DNA of 64,000 nt from Arthrobotrys musiformis (Eukaryota > Ascomycota > Orbiliomycetes > Orbiliales > Orbiliaceae), in contig JAVHJL010000002.1 in the NCBI GenBank assembly GCA_036971715.1, positions 3,442,501 through 3,506,500 of the forward strand. The letters run 5' to 3'. Each line of letters opens with the position of its first letter. Within the stretch, counting starts at the first letter, position 1. Made by a program: the position numbers and the translations under genes. Of the stretch, positions 9,560 through 21,051 are shown piece after piece. The notes beneath the pieces were generated by a model. That model did not search any database, was not told the DNA's origin, and saw nothing but the letters and a program-made list of their open reading frames with translations.

Positions 9560-11623
9560 TTATAAAGCCTTCAATATCTTCTGCATTGCGCCGAAGCATG
9601 GCGCGTTCGGATCGATGTGCAATTGCATGATGTGATATTTCAAATTATCCTTACGGGTAAACCCATGGACAAACCTTTTGCATTCTGGCACGGGGCAACA
9701 GAATTCTGGCTTGTTAGCAGCATGGATGGTTTTGTGATGTCTTTGGAGATCTTTTCGAAGGCAGAAGGATTTGTGACATCCAGGTACAATGCATGGAAAC
9801 CGTCCGGTTCGTGAGGATTCCCTCAGAGGACCTGGTTCTAGATTTTCAAGCTGCAGAGCTTCAATGGTGTCCATGATCGAAGTTGGTGGTTTCCCAGGCT
9901 CCATTAGTAATGGTGTTCCTGGTCTTGGAATGTCGTCTAGCATCATCCCGTCACCCCCAGCCGCCACACCCTCCGGACTCTCGCTACGCCCGCCGTTCGT
10001 AAAATCTTCTGGCAACCTTGCATCTTGAAGCCGATCCACCCACTCCCGATCGAATCCCCAATCACCAGTCCACTCTTCCATCTTCCTTTTCTTCCACCAG
10101 AACTCGTGAGAAATGTGGTGGACACGATCAGACCATGTGCTGAAGGTCTCACCACAGAATCCACACCTTGAGTTCGCAGGGCCTGGAAGAACCTGGAATA
10201 CACCATGCAACGGATCGTCTTTAGCGTCGTGATTTGCCTCGAACGTGGTTTTTAAACCATCGATGTTATGGGCGTCTCGAAGATGACGGGCGAAATGATC
10301 GAACCGGATGAATGTCTTCTCAGCGGTTGAGTTCTCGTGGCAGGTTCTCGCATTCGGGTGAGAGAAACAATGTTGCTCAAGAGAGAAGCAGGTCATTGAT
10401 GTGAATCTATCCGGGACATCTCTTGAGGTTTGGAGACTATGGTTTTGACCAAAGGAAAAGGGGACATTGGAGGTGTCCTTGTCGATGTTGCAGAACCAAC
10501 AGGTGTTATAACCGCACTCCAGGGCTTTCGCGCCATTGACCCCCAAAACGTTCTTAGGTTGCATAGATACTATAATACCATGCGGGGAACAAGTCCAGGT
10601 CTTCAACATCAGGTGGATACTTTCTTCGTGTCGTTTCCAGGTCGATTTGGTAGAGAAACTAGTGCCACAGAAGGTGCAGAAGAAGCGGTTTTCAGACTTA
10701 GATGCCCGCCGCGATGTTTTGTGGTTATTTGTCATTGTACGTTTCCGCCGTGAGGGAGCACGTGATGATGTGGACGTCGTGGAGGTGCGGATGGAACAAG
10801 CATCTGACGTGAGGGATGAAGATGACCGTATAGAGCATATACTAGGTGTCCGGTTCGGTGTATCGGTTTTAGTGACGGGAAAATCTGCATCGATTGCGAG
10901 ACGTCCAAGTTGTCGTAGACAATTTGCACGGCTCATATGGCTGACATTCGAAGTGTTTGAGCAGAGGGACGACCCATCCGTTGCATCATAGTCCACTGTG
11001 GGGTCAGCCTCGAACCCCAAAAAGCGGGTTATTTCCAGTTCGATTGGAGATTCGGGACCATTGACATGAGGGCTCATAGCGCTATGATTAGATATATGGC
11101 GCTCTATGGCGGAAAAAGGCGCCTCGGATTCGTCTTCGGACGAAGCGTTAACGTAACGCTCAAGGATGACCGAGGGCTCCGGGATTTCCTGCCGAGAATT
11201 CGAAGCATGAGAAGACGGAGAAGGCTCAGATACTGGAAGAGGATCTCCTAATTCTTGTAGTTGAAGAGGGTATCCTTCTTGCGTATTAAATGGAAAAGCC
11301 TCGATGAAGGATAACAGGTCACTCTGCTCCTTAGTCAGCGTGTAGTCGTCTACACCGGCTTGGCCGAGATCGTATGCGGGCAGGGAAGTAGTATTAATAT
11401 TGGGTACCGCATGCGCATCCACATCCAAGTCTACAAGATTTGAGTTGAAATTGTTGGATATTGCAGGCTCAACGTTGAATTCAGAAGATACAGCCGGTGG
11501 AGCAGTAAATGTTGATAACGTTAACCATGTGTCGATATCGAAATCTTCCGGTAATAGCGGGATGGTATTCCTGCTATCGAAGTCCACCATCAGGCTGTCC
11601 CCAAAGTCGCCCAGGCCCTCCAT
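9560..11623 (-). CDS. C2H2 zinc-finger transcription factor
   Basis: A single-exon gene encodes 687 aa. The N-terminal 290 residues are acidic and Ser/Thr-rich, as in activation regions. A basic patch (SRRKRT, about 291-296) may be a nuclear localisation signal. Finger 1 is at about 316-337 (CTFC, then H332 and H337). A loosely spaced Cys/His-rich region covers about 345-452. Another finger is at 487-506 (CGFC, then H503 and H506). Two C-terminal fingers are at 611-634 (C-x4-C with RHHKTIH) and 643-669 (CPVPEC with KYHIMQLH). This fits fungal C2H2 regulators with scattered fingers; the target genes are unknown. A T-run at about 11632-11644, an A-run on the sense strand, lies just upstream of the start codon. 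Confidence 0.85.
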   Translation of the reverse strand: MEGLGDFGDSLMVDFDSRNTIPLLPEDFDIDTWLTLSTFTAPPAVSSEFNVEPAISNNFNSNLVDLDVDAHAVPNINTTSLPAYDLGQAGVDDYTLTKEQSDLLSFIEAFPFNTQEGYPLQLQELGDPLPVSEPSPSSHASNSRQEIPEPSVILERYVNASSEDESEAPFSAIERHISNHSAMSPHVNGPESPIELEITRFLGFEADPTVDYDATDGSSLCSNTSNVSHMSRANCLRQLGRLAIDADFPVTKTDTPNRTPSICSIRSSSSLTSDACSIRTSTTSTSSRAPSRRKRTMTNNHKTSRRASKSENRFFCTFCGTSFSTKSTWKRHEESIHLMLKTWTCSPHGIIVSMQPKNVLGVNGAKALECGYNTCWFCNIDKDTSNVPFSFGQNHSLQTSRDVPDRFTSMTCFSLEQHCFSHPNARTCHENSTAEKTFIRFDHFARHLRDAHNIDGLKTTFEANHDAKDDPLHGVFQVLPGPANSRCGFCGETFSTWSDRVHHISHEFWWKKRKMEEWTGDWGFDREWVDRLQDARLPEDFTNGGRSESPEGVAAGGDGMMLDDIPRPGTPLLMEPGKPPTSIMDTIEALQLENLEPGPLRESSRTGRFPCIVPGCHKSFCLRKDLQRHHKTIHAANKPEFCCPVPECKRFVHGFTRKDNLKYHIMQLHIDPNAPCFGAMQKILKAL

Positions 11624-14600
11624 CCTTTCCTTTTTTTTTTTTTTACTTTAAACTGAAATCAGGTCCGCAGTTCGCTCGAGCCAATGTTGGATTGAAATTG
11701 TGCCCAATGATGGCCTGAAAAGCCGGGAAATATCCACTAAACGAGAAAATGCGGCGGGAGCATGCAGTAGCACCAAAAACAAAAAATCAGTGAAACCCCA
11801 GGTAATGGTGATTACTGCGTAATAGGTGTGGATTTAAGATCTATCTCTTCTTCTTCTTTTATTTTTCTTCGCGAGAATCATGTAGTAGGCTAACAGGAGG
11901 ATTTCAAAATACTGCTCCTCTGGGGTCAGAGAGCTTGGAACCGTGGTTTTTGTTTCTGACTAAGCCAATTGCATTAGTAATAATCACTTGAGCTTATTCC
12001 TGATGCAGAAATTGTGCCCAATCGGCCTGACAAGGATTCGATTTGGAGAGAATGGTATCGAAAAGAAGATCAGTCAGCCTGTGACAATGCGGGCATATAA
12101 ATACTTCTTGGTCCCAGTGTCAGGACTAGTACTCGAAAATAATCCTAAACTGAGAATCTCGTGATATGGGGGTTACGTTTCGAAGTCCAAGATCAATATT
12201 TGACTGCCCTTGGGAAGAAAACCTGTACGCGTATACGTAAGGTTTCCCGGTCCCTTCGCTGGTAACTCACACTGGAGACCTGCCATACCGATCTTAGTAA
12301 AAAAACATTTCGGAATTTGGCGGATTACTTAATCGGAGATAGGTTTTAAACAGGGAACTGAATCTTCTTTTCTCGTTTTGGTAACGTCGAAGCCAAAGAT
12401 ATCCCTCTCATCCTAAGCTAAGCCCTTGCCTCTCTGATTCAGAACGATTCTGTATCTGCCGATAACCAGCTAATCGGCCAATCAAGGCGGGAGGGATGAA
12501 ATGTGCCATATATGCTGCTTATTCGCGTGAGGGGTATACTCATGCTGACGGACATATATGATTGACGTTTTTGGATTGATTCTGAATTACTACCCATGAG
12601 TTAGTGAATTGTATAGCATATGTATTCGAATTCTAGTGCAATTCTATCATGAATTGAATCACTACTAGACGGCCTATACATCGCGGGAGTTAGAATTGAA
12701 GAGCACGATAGCCCCACCGCGGGCGCCGTTGTATACTACTTCCCACAGGCGATATCCCACTTATATAGGGCCTCAAGGTAGCAGATTTCGGGTCGATATT
12801 AAATAGTTTCTTGCCGCATCCTTCCGACAGCAAAAAAACTACAACGTGCAACTAGCGTTAGGTAGACTTCTCAATGACCGCCGCAGTCTGGAGACGGACG
12901 GCCAACGTTAGTAGCCGTCAACCTCGCCGAAGGCTTGACTATATCAATTGATATCAACACTAGTAGCAAGAAATACCACTCTAATAATCTGAGAGTTTAG
13001 ACCAAGGATTTACTCCGTGCTACAAGAAGTTCTAACGTTTAGCTTTGCTCAAAAATCAGGACCCCAGTCCAAATGTATCGATGTGTTGTCTTGTTCGGAG
13101 CGCGAAGCTCAGTTGTACGTATACATTGGGAACCCGTGCTGTGCCTGGTTTACGAGACCAGTATACATACATATATACATGCAATACGCATGGATACTTA
13201 TGTGTATACAGTACCTTCAGTATACTTTTTTTTATAGGGGGCAAAGATCATAGGGACACAAAATTAGTTGTCAACCAAAATTTGCAATCAAAAGCTTCGG
13301 CAGGTCGACACGGCATTCTAAAACGGTTTCCAAATCCTGTGTCTTAAGATCTTGTTTCCTTCAGAACCCTGCCAAGCTGATATATATTCATTACCTTTGC
13401 TCCGTAGGGAAGCCAGACGTATCGGGCTGCCTTGGATGTGAATTAACCGATCTAATCGATTCACTGTCGAGTGATCATCTGTGCACGGTTCTTCAAACTA
13501 ATCTATCAGGTTTTGGATAAAAGTATCAAGTCGGTAGAAATTGCCCCGCAGCAAAATATCAAAAAGCTTCTTTTGCATATATTGAGGGGGAGTTCGGCTG
13601 ACGGCACCGCAGCATATGGCATGCCACGGAAGGGGGCTTGTGGGTGTTCCATATGTTAAGGTCCATAATATAATCTTACAGAAGGAGCTCATTGGAATGC
13701 AGATATTGCCATCTGATTAAAATGGCACGGCGTTAATTCTTGATATCTAGAAAATCTAGAATATGACAATGCTTAGATTCGAGCCTTCATTCCCCAGGCG
13801 CCGAATTAATTCTTAGAACCCATAGCTAGTGGATAATTAGATGAGCAAGATAGGCCCTGTGAACTGCTGTTGACATATTCTAACGTGTTCGCGGTTCGGG
13901 GAATCCCACCTGCCTCCTGGAAAGATGTCAAGCACGGGTTGAGGTTTCGTGACTGCTGCCTCGCGGCCCCTTTATTGGAGACGGAGTTATCCACGGTGGC
14001 TCACCACAGGAGGCTCACGACAGTCTCTCCACTTTGACTTTTGAGCTTCAAGAACATGTTGACATACAGGAAAATACCTAATCGCCTTGTCCCGAGGCCC
14101 ACTGACGTGTATGTTGGTTATAATCGTTTCAAAGGTGTCGTTTTAGATACCCAATGCGTCTCAAATTGAACGGTGACAAGGGTACAAACACGAGCTATTG
14201 GCTGACATTGTGCGACGAACAGCCAAGAACCCGGTTCTACCGACCAGGGCGAGTAAAATTCCGAGCAGGAAGCAGCGAACGAAGTTGGGGCTATTAGGGG
14301 CTTCATCCCATCTTAGTGGCCTGTGCTGATGCAGCAGAAACCGCTGGACATGGGCCCAAGGCGAGTGCCTAATATTTTTCCAATGCGAATCAATATGTAT
14401 AGGTATCGTGATTGTTCTGCTATATTTTGATGTGTGGAGCAAGTCAGTACCTAAACTTGGACCCCGCGCCTACTGCTAACGGATCCTCAATTGGCGGTAG
14501 AATATTTACCAATTAACTCAACGAAATAGAGAAAACCAGCATATTGTACTCGTAATCCATAGGTCCATGCCTTTCTAATTCCAATGACCCCGCTTGAGTG

Positions 14601-15832
14601 GCCGTGTAAACTAGATTGTACTGAGGCGTCGACGCCAGTACCGAGCGGCCAAGCTTCCCTGAGGTCTCGCATTGATCCAACACACCACACGATGAGGAAT
14701 TCGGCGGAGAATTAATTGGAGGGCGAAGAGGCAGAAACCATACTAGCCGGCAGAAAATAGCACTTTTCGGAATGCAAGGCATTTGAGCCTGTTGTCTCGA
14801 GCACAATCAAAGTTCGAGGTACCCGCTAGTTAGTCAGTACTTACATGGATCTTGGGGGAAATGTCTGCACTAACTATGTGCCCCTGTTCCGAGGAATTTT
14901 GATGGCTTGCAGGACTCGCCTTTTTTTCTATTTGAGACGACGTGCATTATTACTGATGACTGCAGAACCAGGAGGCGGGCATGCATACCATGCACGCTGA
15001 GATAAGTTATATAAAAAGCTGGCGAGGCCCATCGCAGAAACATCCGGTTTCGCCTTTGTCTTTCGTGGAGTCCTCTCTCTCTTTTCTATCGGTCGTCGAC
15101 GTCCTTCTTTCCTTTCTTTTCGTTTCATATTTTTTAGTTCATCTACAGAGTAGATTGTTCTTTTTACATCTCAGGCTTGCCCTGTTGAATTGAATCATTC
15201 ATTTTTTATTCATTTTTTCTTTATCAAACTTACATTCACTCGATCGTTGTACGATCTATCAAACATTCATTATCGCCATTTGCAAGATCTCCTAGAGAGT
15301 TCTACTAAAAACAAAAATTGTCTAATATAAGCGAAGCTTCGAAAGAGATACGATCGAAGATTCAATAATCGTCACGATACTTTTAGCATAAGCTGCGGCA
15401 GATATCATATCCACCCCTTCGACACCGAAAAGACCAGATTCAGGTCTAGGTTTTTGATACAGAAACGTCTCGCATCCTTGAAACATACCGACAGAGAATT
15501 GGCCAGAAACGTCGTATATCTTGCGATTCCTCCATACTAAATTGCAACAAGTTCACATTGGGAACCGTCGAAACAACTGTGTTGCGCAGGATAGTACCAG
15601 ACATCGACACTCCGTCACTGATTCCCTATTGAGCCGACTGCTGAGCTTCTCCGACATTTAAATCAATTTCCATCTTCTCTCCATCTTTCTCCCTCCTTCC
15701 CTTTTCATCAAACAAAAACTTCACCAGCGCTATTCAAATCTCATCAATCGCAACGATTCTCGAGGTTCGACAACTACCTAACAATAGCTCCAGCTCTTAA
15801 ATATCAATCTCGCTCTCTCGCTCACCACCAAG
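11624..15832. other. 4.2-kb intergenic region, no supported gene
   Basis: The gap lies between divergent genes: the C2H2 regulator and the GH55 glucanase. All open frames are about 100 codons or shorter and lack domains or plausible splicing. From about 15040 the plus strand becomes pyrimidine-rich, as in a fungal 5' leader, and this continues to the glucanase start. The remainder has average composition with no obvious tandem repeats. It could contain an unseen non-coding RNA or decayed sequence. Confidence 0.5.
15008..15017 (+). promoter_or_regulatory. candidate TATA element
   Basis: TATATAAAAA is followed by a pyrimidine-rich stretch leading to the glucanase ATG about 815 bp downstream. 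If this is the promoter, the 5' leader would be unusually long. The call rests only on motif and composition. Confidence 0.25.
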
Positions 15833-18345
15833 ATGCATCTTCTTCGCCTCCTAGGCACTATATGTGCCCTAGGTCAGATTGCTTCCTCTGCTCCAATTGG
15901 TCAACGGTAGGTTTCTCCTCAATCTTCCCTCGCTTTCTTTTCTCTTGACTAACATCCGGAGTAGAACTTCGTTAGCTCCCCGACAAGCTTCTGCATACTG
16001 GCTTGGCCAGGTCCAACACCAAGGACTCGCTGCCTTCAATAGCAACCCACAATCCTATCAGGTATTCAGAAATGTCAAGGACTTCGGTGCCAAGGGTGAC
16101 GGTGTTACCGATGACTCCGATGCCATCAATGCTGCCATCCAGGCTGGCGATCGTTGTATGAAGGGCTGTGATTCCTCAACTACTCAACCTGGATTGATCT
16201 ACTTCCCAAGTGGTACATATCTCGTGACAAAACCAATCATTGCTGTTTACTACAGCCAGCTTGTTGGTGATGCCGTTTCACTCCCTATTATCAAAGCTGC
16301 CGGTTCGTTCTCCGGAATAGCAGTCTTCGATAGCGACCCGTATGAAAGCGACGGCTCCAATTGGTATACCAACCAGAACAAGTAAGTTTAAATCACTATC
16401 CTCGAAATAGCGAGTTTCGATATTAACAACAGTTTCTAGCTTCTTCCGTGCCATTCGCAACTTTGTCATCGACTTGACTGCGACCCAGGCTGGAACTGGT
16501 ATCCATTGGCAGGTCGCCCAAGCATCCTCCCTTATCAACATCCGCTTCGAGATGGTAAGTTAGAATGGAAAACCACAATGCGCCTAAGCACAAAGCTAAT
16601 TTCTTCTCTAGGGCAATACCGACAGCCAGGGTATTTTTATGGACAACGGCTCAGGTGGCTTCATGTCGGATCTCGTCTTCAAGGGCGGAAAACTCGGTGC
16701 TTTCCTCGGTAACCAGCAGTTCACTACTCGAAACTTCGTCTTCGAGGGAGTCAAAACTGCAATGGTACTCAACTGGAACTGGGGCTGGACTTTCAAGAGC
16801 CTTGATATCAAGAATTGCGGGGTCGGTATCGACATGACAGCTGGCGGTGCCGAGGCCCAGAGCGTCGGATCTGTTCTCGTTCTCGATAGCAAGATCTCGG
16901 ACACTCCTATCGGTATCAAGACAGTCCACTCATCTACTAGTGAGCCCACCACAGGGGGTACTTTGGTTATCGACAATCTCTCAACCAACAACGTCCCAGT
17001 AATCGTCGCCAACAATGACGGAGGCGCCATCCTCGCTGGTTCCGGAGCTGCTACTAAAGTCGAAAGCTGGGGACAAGGCCGTGTCTACTCTCCAAACGGA
17101 GGAAGCCGTGTCCAAGCAGACCTCATGCCAAGACCACAGAAGCCAGCCGCCCTTCTTGATGGCAATGGCTATATCTTTGAGAGATCCCGCCCACAGTATA
17201 CCGATGTTCCAGCGGATCAGATCGTTTCTGCTCGCGCGAATGGTGTAAAGGGCGATGGAGTCTCTGATGATACCGCTGCTCTTCAGATCTTGATCCACAA
17301 CAATGTCGGGAAGGTTATTTTCCTTGATCATGGTGTTTACAAACTCACCTCTACCCTTTACATCCCACCAAATACAAAAATCGTGGGCGAATGCTGGGCG
17401 ACTTTGATCTCCGAAGGTCCCTTCTTTGCCGACTCTAAGAACCCCAAGGTTGTCATTCAAGTCGGAAACCCAGGTGACGTTGGATCCGTCGAGCTCTCCG
17501 ATCTTGTCCTCGAAACCGCTGGCCCAGCTGGCGGTGCTATTGTGCTCCAGTGGAACATCGCTGATGCCCCCGGAACGAAAGGAACCAATGGCATGTGGGA
17601 CGTTCATATCCGTATTGGTGGTTCCGCTGGCACCCAGCTCCAGTCTGACCAGTGCAAGAAGAACCCCTCCGGCGACGGTACACAAATCAACCACAACTGC
17701 GAGAGCGCTTTCATGCTCATGCACGTTGGGAAGACTGGCTCCGTCTACATGGAGAACAACTGGATCTGGACTTCCGACCACGAACTTGACCGCAACGACT
17801 TCAGCCAGATCACCATCTTCAGCGGACGTGGATTGTGGATTGAGTCACAGGAGGGCCCTGTTTGGGGTTATGCCACTGCTTCTGAGCACAATGTCATGTA
17901 CCAGTACCAACTCACGAATACCAAGAACGTATTCCTTGGGATGATCCAAACCGAAACCCCATACTACCAAAGCAACCCAACTGTCTACCTCCCATACGAC
18001 GTCAACTCGGACTTCGAGGACCCTGTTTATGACTGCCCGGACAAATCTCAAGGTTCTACCTGCGCCAAGGCAATCGGTCTCCGTGTGAAGGATTCCAAGG
18101 ATATCTTGGTCTATGGTGCCGGACTTTACAGCTTCTTCGAGAACTACACGCAAGATTGCTTGAAGACCCAGACCTGCCAAGACGACATAGTCTCTATCGA
18201 AGGTAACACGCAGAACTTCTTCTTATACAATTTGAACACCGTGGGCGTCAGCAACATGGTAAAAGTCGACGAGAAGAAGGTTGTTCCGCAAGCGGAGAAC
18301 CAGAACGGGTTCGCTTCAACAATTGCTCTCTTTGCGCAGCCATAG
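15833..18345 (+). CDS. secreted GH55 exo-beta-1,3-glucanase
   Basis: There are four exons, 15833-15906, 15965-16381, 16440-16554 and 16612-18345, giving 779 aa, the usual GH55 length. All three introns (57-58 nt) have canonical ends, for example GTAAGT. Residues 1-20 are a signal peptide ending ASSA. A basic PRQ site near residue 30 may be a propeptide cleavage site. Two pectate-lyase-like beta-helix repeats are typical of the family. The first begins FRNVKDFGAKGDGVTDDSDA. The second begins SARANGVKGDGVSDDTAALQ, near residue 410. The enzyme cleaves beta-1,3-glucan from the chain end outside the cell and serves wall remodelling, nutrition or attack on other organisms. Sites such as NYT suggest N-glycosylation. 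Long antisense frames inside the gene are composition shadows. Confidence 0.93.
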
Positions 18346-19024
18346 ATCGGCTGTCCTTCACAGAGGCAGGGTTATAAAGCGAAAGTCCTAGGGAAGGCGA
18401 AACGCTTTAGTGGTTAGCCTCTCTCGCGGGTAGGTTGGAAATTACCATGGGATTTAAGGTATATTTTGGGGCCTTCTTTTTGGATATCACGACGTAAAGG
18501 GGCATGACAGTTTTCTTTTTTACCTAGTTCAGTACCCTGGGCTTTCTTTACATTCAAAGCCTGTTGCTTTGATAGTAGCAGGCGAGAGTTTTCATTTCAA
18601 CGGCGTTTAATGTTTATTTTCTTAGTTTCTAATTTTCTTTTTTTCTATTTCTTCACTGTACATACGTCCACGTACATACATATCCCGTCAGTGGGAACTG
18701 TGTTTCTCTTAGCGTGCATACACATATACCCAATGACCGTTTCGTTTCTTCACCTTACAATATAAATCATGGATACCTCACTATAGTACTGTCGAAAGCG
18801 AATAAACCATCGTGAAATCGAAGTAGTAAACAGAGTAATCGAGCAAGATTGAATTACTTTTTTATTAACAAGAAAGTACGCAGATAGACCTTCTATAGAC
18901 CGTTTGAAAACGCCGTGGATGCCTTGCTGATAAATAATAAAGAAACCGAACTTATGAACGCAAATGCCCCACCAGATACACCGCTATCGTACAGAATACA
19001 GCCTCGGGAACCTTAGGGAGAAAC
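18346..19024. other. intergenic, convergent 3' regions
   Basis: This gap between the glucanase and the zinc-knuckle gene is T-rich and AT-rich and contains no gene. It probably holds both 3' untranslated regions. Confidence 0.55.
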
Positions 19025-19798
19025 TCAATACCTCCTCTGTTTTTTGATAGCCGGGCCATCGAAGGAACTATACCCCCGTTTTACGCCCCCGTTGCCGCGC
19101 CCTGCCTTGGCGGGCCTACCTTTACCGTCTCTAGAACCTAAATTTGGGCAGTCAGACTTTCTATGGCCTTTCTCGCCACAGGCAAAACATTCCATGTCAC
19201 TGGAGCCGGTTGTTTTTGCCCTTCCGCCGATCTGTTTTAAGTTTCGTAGTGTCTTGTCTGCTTCCTTCTCTTTCTTTAGCGCCTTAGCAGCCCGTTTAGA
19301 TTCTACGCGACGGAGAACCTCCGCTTCCGAAGCGGAAGTCTCGTCGTCCGAATCCGGGGCATCATCCGAATCTGTATCTTCTGTCGATTTCTTCTCCACT
19401 ACTGGTGGTGCACGGCCGCCAAAGTATCGTCTTGCAGGAGCAGGTGGCGGTACCTCTTCTTCATCACTGCTATCGTCGTCGTGACCCCATAATGTATGCC
19501 CTGCCGTATAAACTCTTACACCATTGACCATTTCTCCTCCACCGCGGATTTCGTTAGCACGTTCGGACGCCGGGAGGGATAGGAACCATCTTTCTGATGC
19601 GCCGACAGCGGAGGAGTTTATCGCAGCTTCGCGGCGGGAGGACTCGAGGGCTTGCGCCGCGAGGATGGCGGATCTGGAGACGCTGTTTTTGGGAGTTGTT
19701 GACGATGATGAGGGTTTTGATTTTGAAGGAGCGGATGAGGATGGGGATTGGTGTTTTGAGGAGGGGGTGGAGGAGGTTGAGGAGTGTGGTTTTTGCAT
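19025..19798 (-). CDS. CCHC zinc-knuckle protein, probably nuclear
   Basis: A single-exon gene encodes 257 aa. The N-terminus is a Ser/Pro-rich disordered region (residues 1-40), then SAILAAQALESSRREAAINSS, a predicted helix. A conserved-looking block (RWFLSLPASERANE to VNGVRVYTAGHTLWG) follows. The middle is acidic and charged with a Lys/Arg helix (ESKRAAKALKKEKEAD). Near residue 205 lies one zinc knuckle with C-x2-C-x4-H-x4-C spacing (CFACGEKGHRKSDC), followed by a basic Gly/Arg/Lys tail. CCHC knuckles usually bind single-stranded RNA or DNA. The basic C-terminus suggests nuclear or nucleolar location; the specific role is unknown. Confidence 0.8.
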   Translation of the reverse strand: MQKPHSSTSSTPSSKHQSPSSSAPSKSKPSSSSTTPKNSVSRSAILAAQALESSRREAAINSSAVGASERWFLSLPASERANEIRGGGEMVNGVRVYTAGHTLWGHDDDSSDEEEVPPPAPARRYFGGRAPPVVEKKSTEDTDSDDAPDSDDETSASEAEVLRRVESKRAAKALKKEKEADKTLRNLKQIGGRAKTTGSSDMECFACGEKGHRKSDCPNLGSRDGKGRPAKAGRGNGGVKRGYSSFDGPAIKKQRRY

Positions 19799-20551
19799 GA
19801 ACTATTGTGGGGGTTATTGTTAGCCTTTTTTCATGTATTACCGACTCGGCTTGGGGTTTGAGGGTGCTTTTAGGAGGGGAAGCATACTTTCATGTTTAGA
19901 AGACGAGATGAGACAGGCTTTGAAGCCTGTGATGTCGATGATGAAGCCATGATTGTGGTGATGATGATTTTAGTGTCTACGTCTACGATGCCTTGTTAGT
20001 GTGAGTGAGTAGAGATTGTTTTGTGGAGGTTGTTGGAGGTTGGAGGTTTTAAATTTCTTGAGGATGTGGATTGATGCGATCGCGTGTTGTCGCAGAAAAC
20101 GAGTTTACGTTTCTTGGTCGGGTTAGCGTGGCAGCTGAGTCAGCGGGACTGAATGCAACACACGCAACACACGCAACACATCCTCAATAGATCCTCAACA
20201 CAAATCGAGTTCTATTGACCGTGTTGATGAGTAGTCTCGAGGACAGACGGTGTGCTTGAGTCGGGGGTAGATGGGCATCAAATAAATTCTATAGAACTCA
20301 CCTAGTTTTACAGATACTGCTACAGCGATTTGTCTTGTAAACTACACTAGACTATGCAGATAGCTACGATAGATATCCAGAGCTTTGAGAAAAGAAGAGT
20401 CGCCGAGACTATTCTGATATCAGCTTCTACAGACTGCAACTTGTCTCCAAGCGAGAGCTGTCTATATTATTAGTATAGTCTTGTATTAAAACGCTTCGGT
20501 ACTGCTATTAGCACTAGTGATGGTGTCATAATAAAAATAAAAAACCCATCC

Positions 20552-20659
20552 CACGTGACAACTTTGGACTTCGAAACTGCTTCAACTGATTAGAACGACG
20601 AAACTATCCCCTGATTAGAATGGCCGTCTTCAAATTCTGAAGCCCGAAGCTGTCACGTG
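20552..20659. repeat. CACGTG inverted-repeat element, copy A
   Basis: The element is 108 bp and starts with CACGTGACAACTTTGGACTT. It ends in the inverted counterpart, whose reverse complement begins CACGTGACAGCTTCGGGCTT, so the terminal inverted repeats are about 25 bp. The interior carries CTGATTAGAA twice. Size and structure fit a MITE-type non-autonomous element. No target-site duplication is obvious. Confidence 0.7.
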
Positions 20660-20751
20660 GTTGGTTGTTACTAGCTAAATAAATATGCCTAAGTAGGTAA
20701 TTTTGCCTATTGACACCAAAACCTTCTACAAAGTCAGTAGGATTATATTCT

Positions 20752-20894
20752 CACGTGATAACATCAAGTTTCAAAACTGGCCGCGTATCCCTAACCCATA
20801 GTCCCCAAATCCCTAACCCCCTACCCCCTAACTGGTGCCTCTATGTGAAGCTTTTCATCATCTGTCTATTTTCGAAGTCCAAAGTTGTCACGTG
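20752..20894. repeat. CACGTG inverted-repeat element, copy B
   Basis: The element is 143 bp. Its right terminus (reverse complement CACGTGACAACTTTGGACTT, continuing CGAAA) is identical over 25 bp to the left terminus of copy A. The left terminus has diverged (CACGTGATAACATCAAGTTT). The interior contains CCCTAAC three times (20789-20833). Confidence 0.65.
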
Positions 20895-20960
20895 GGTAAG
20901 TGTCATGACCCCTAAGCTAAAGAGCTAGTAGAGCAAATTGGAATATTGGAATCCCACCCT

Positions 20961-21051
20961 CACGTGACATCTTTGAGCTTCAAAACCTGATTAGAATGAC
21001 GTATAAGTTTCTAATCATGAGAGGGAATTTGAAGCCCAAAGTTACCACGTG
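20961..21051. repeat. CACGTG inverted-repeat element, copy C
   Basis: The element is 91 bp with termini CACGTGACATCTTTGAGCTT and, in reverse complement, CACGTGGTAACTTTGGGCTT. The interior shares CTGATTAGAATG with copy A, which shows common descent rather than chance palindromes. Confidence 0.65.

Noticed and set aside
13471..13692. Search for a tRNA or other small RNA gene in the 11.6-15.8 kb gap
   Set aside because: No intact B-box with a matching acceptor stem was found by eye here or elsewhere in the window.
16981..17781. 266-codon minus-strand open frame inside the glucanase gene
   Set aside because: It lies wholly antisense to the conserved GH55 coding exon and has no family features. 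GC-rich codon third positions explain it.
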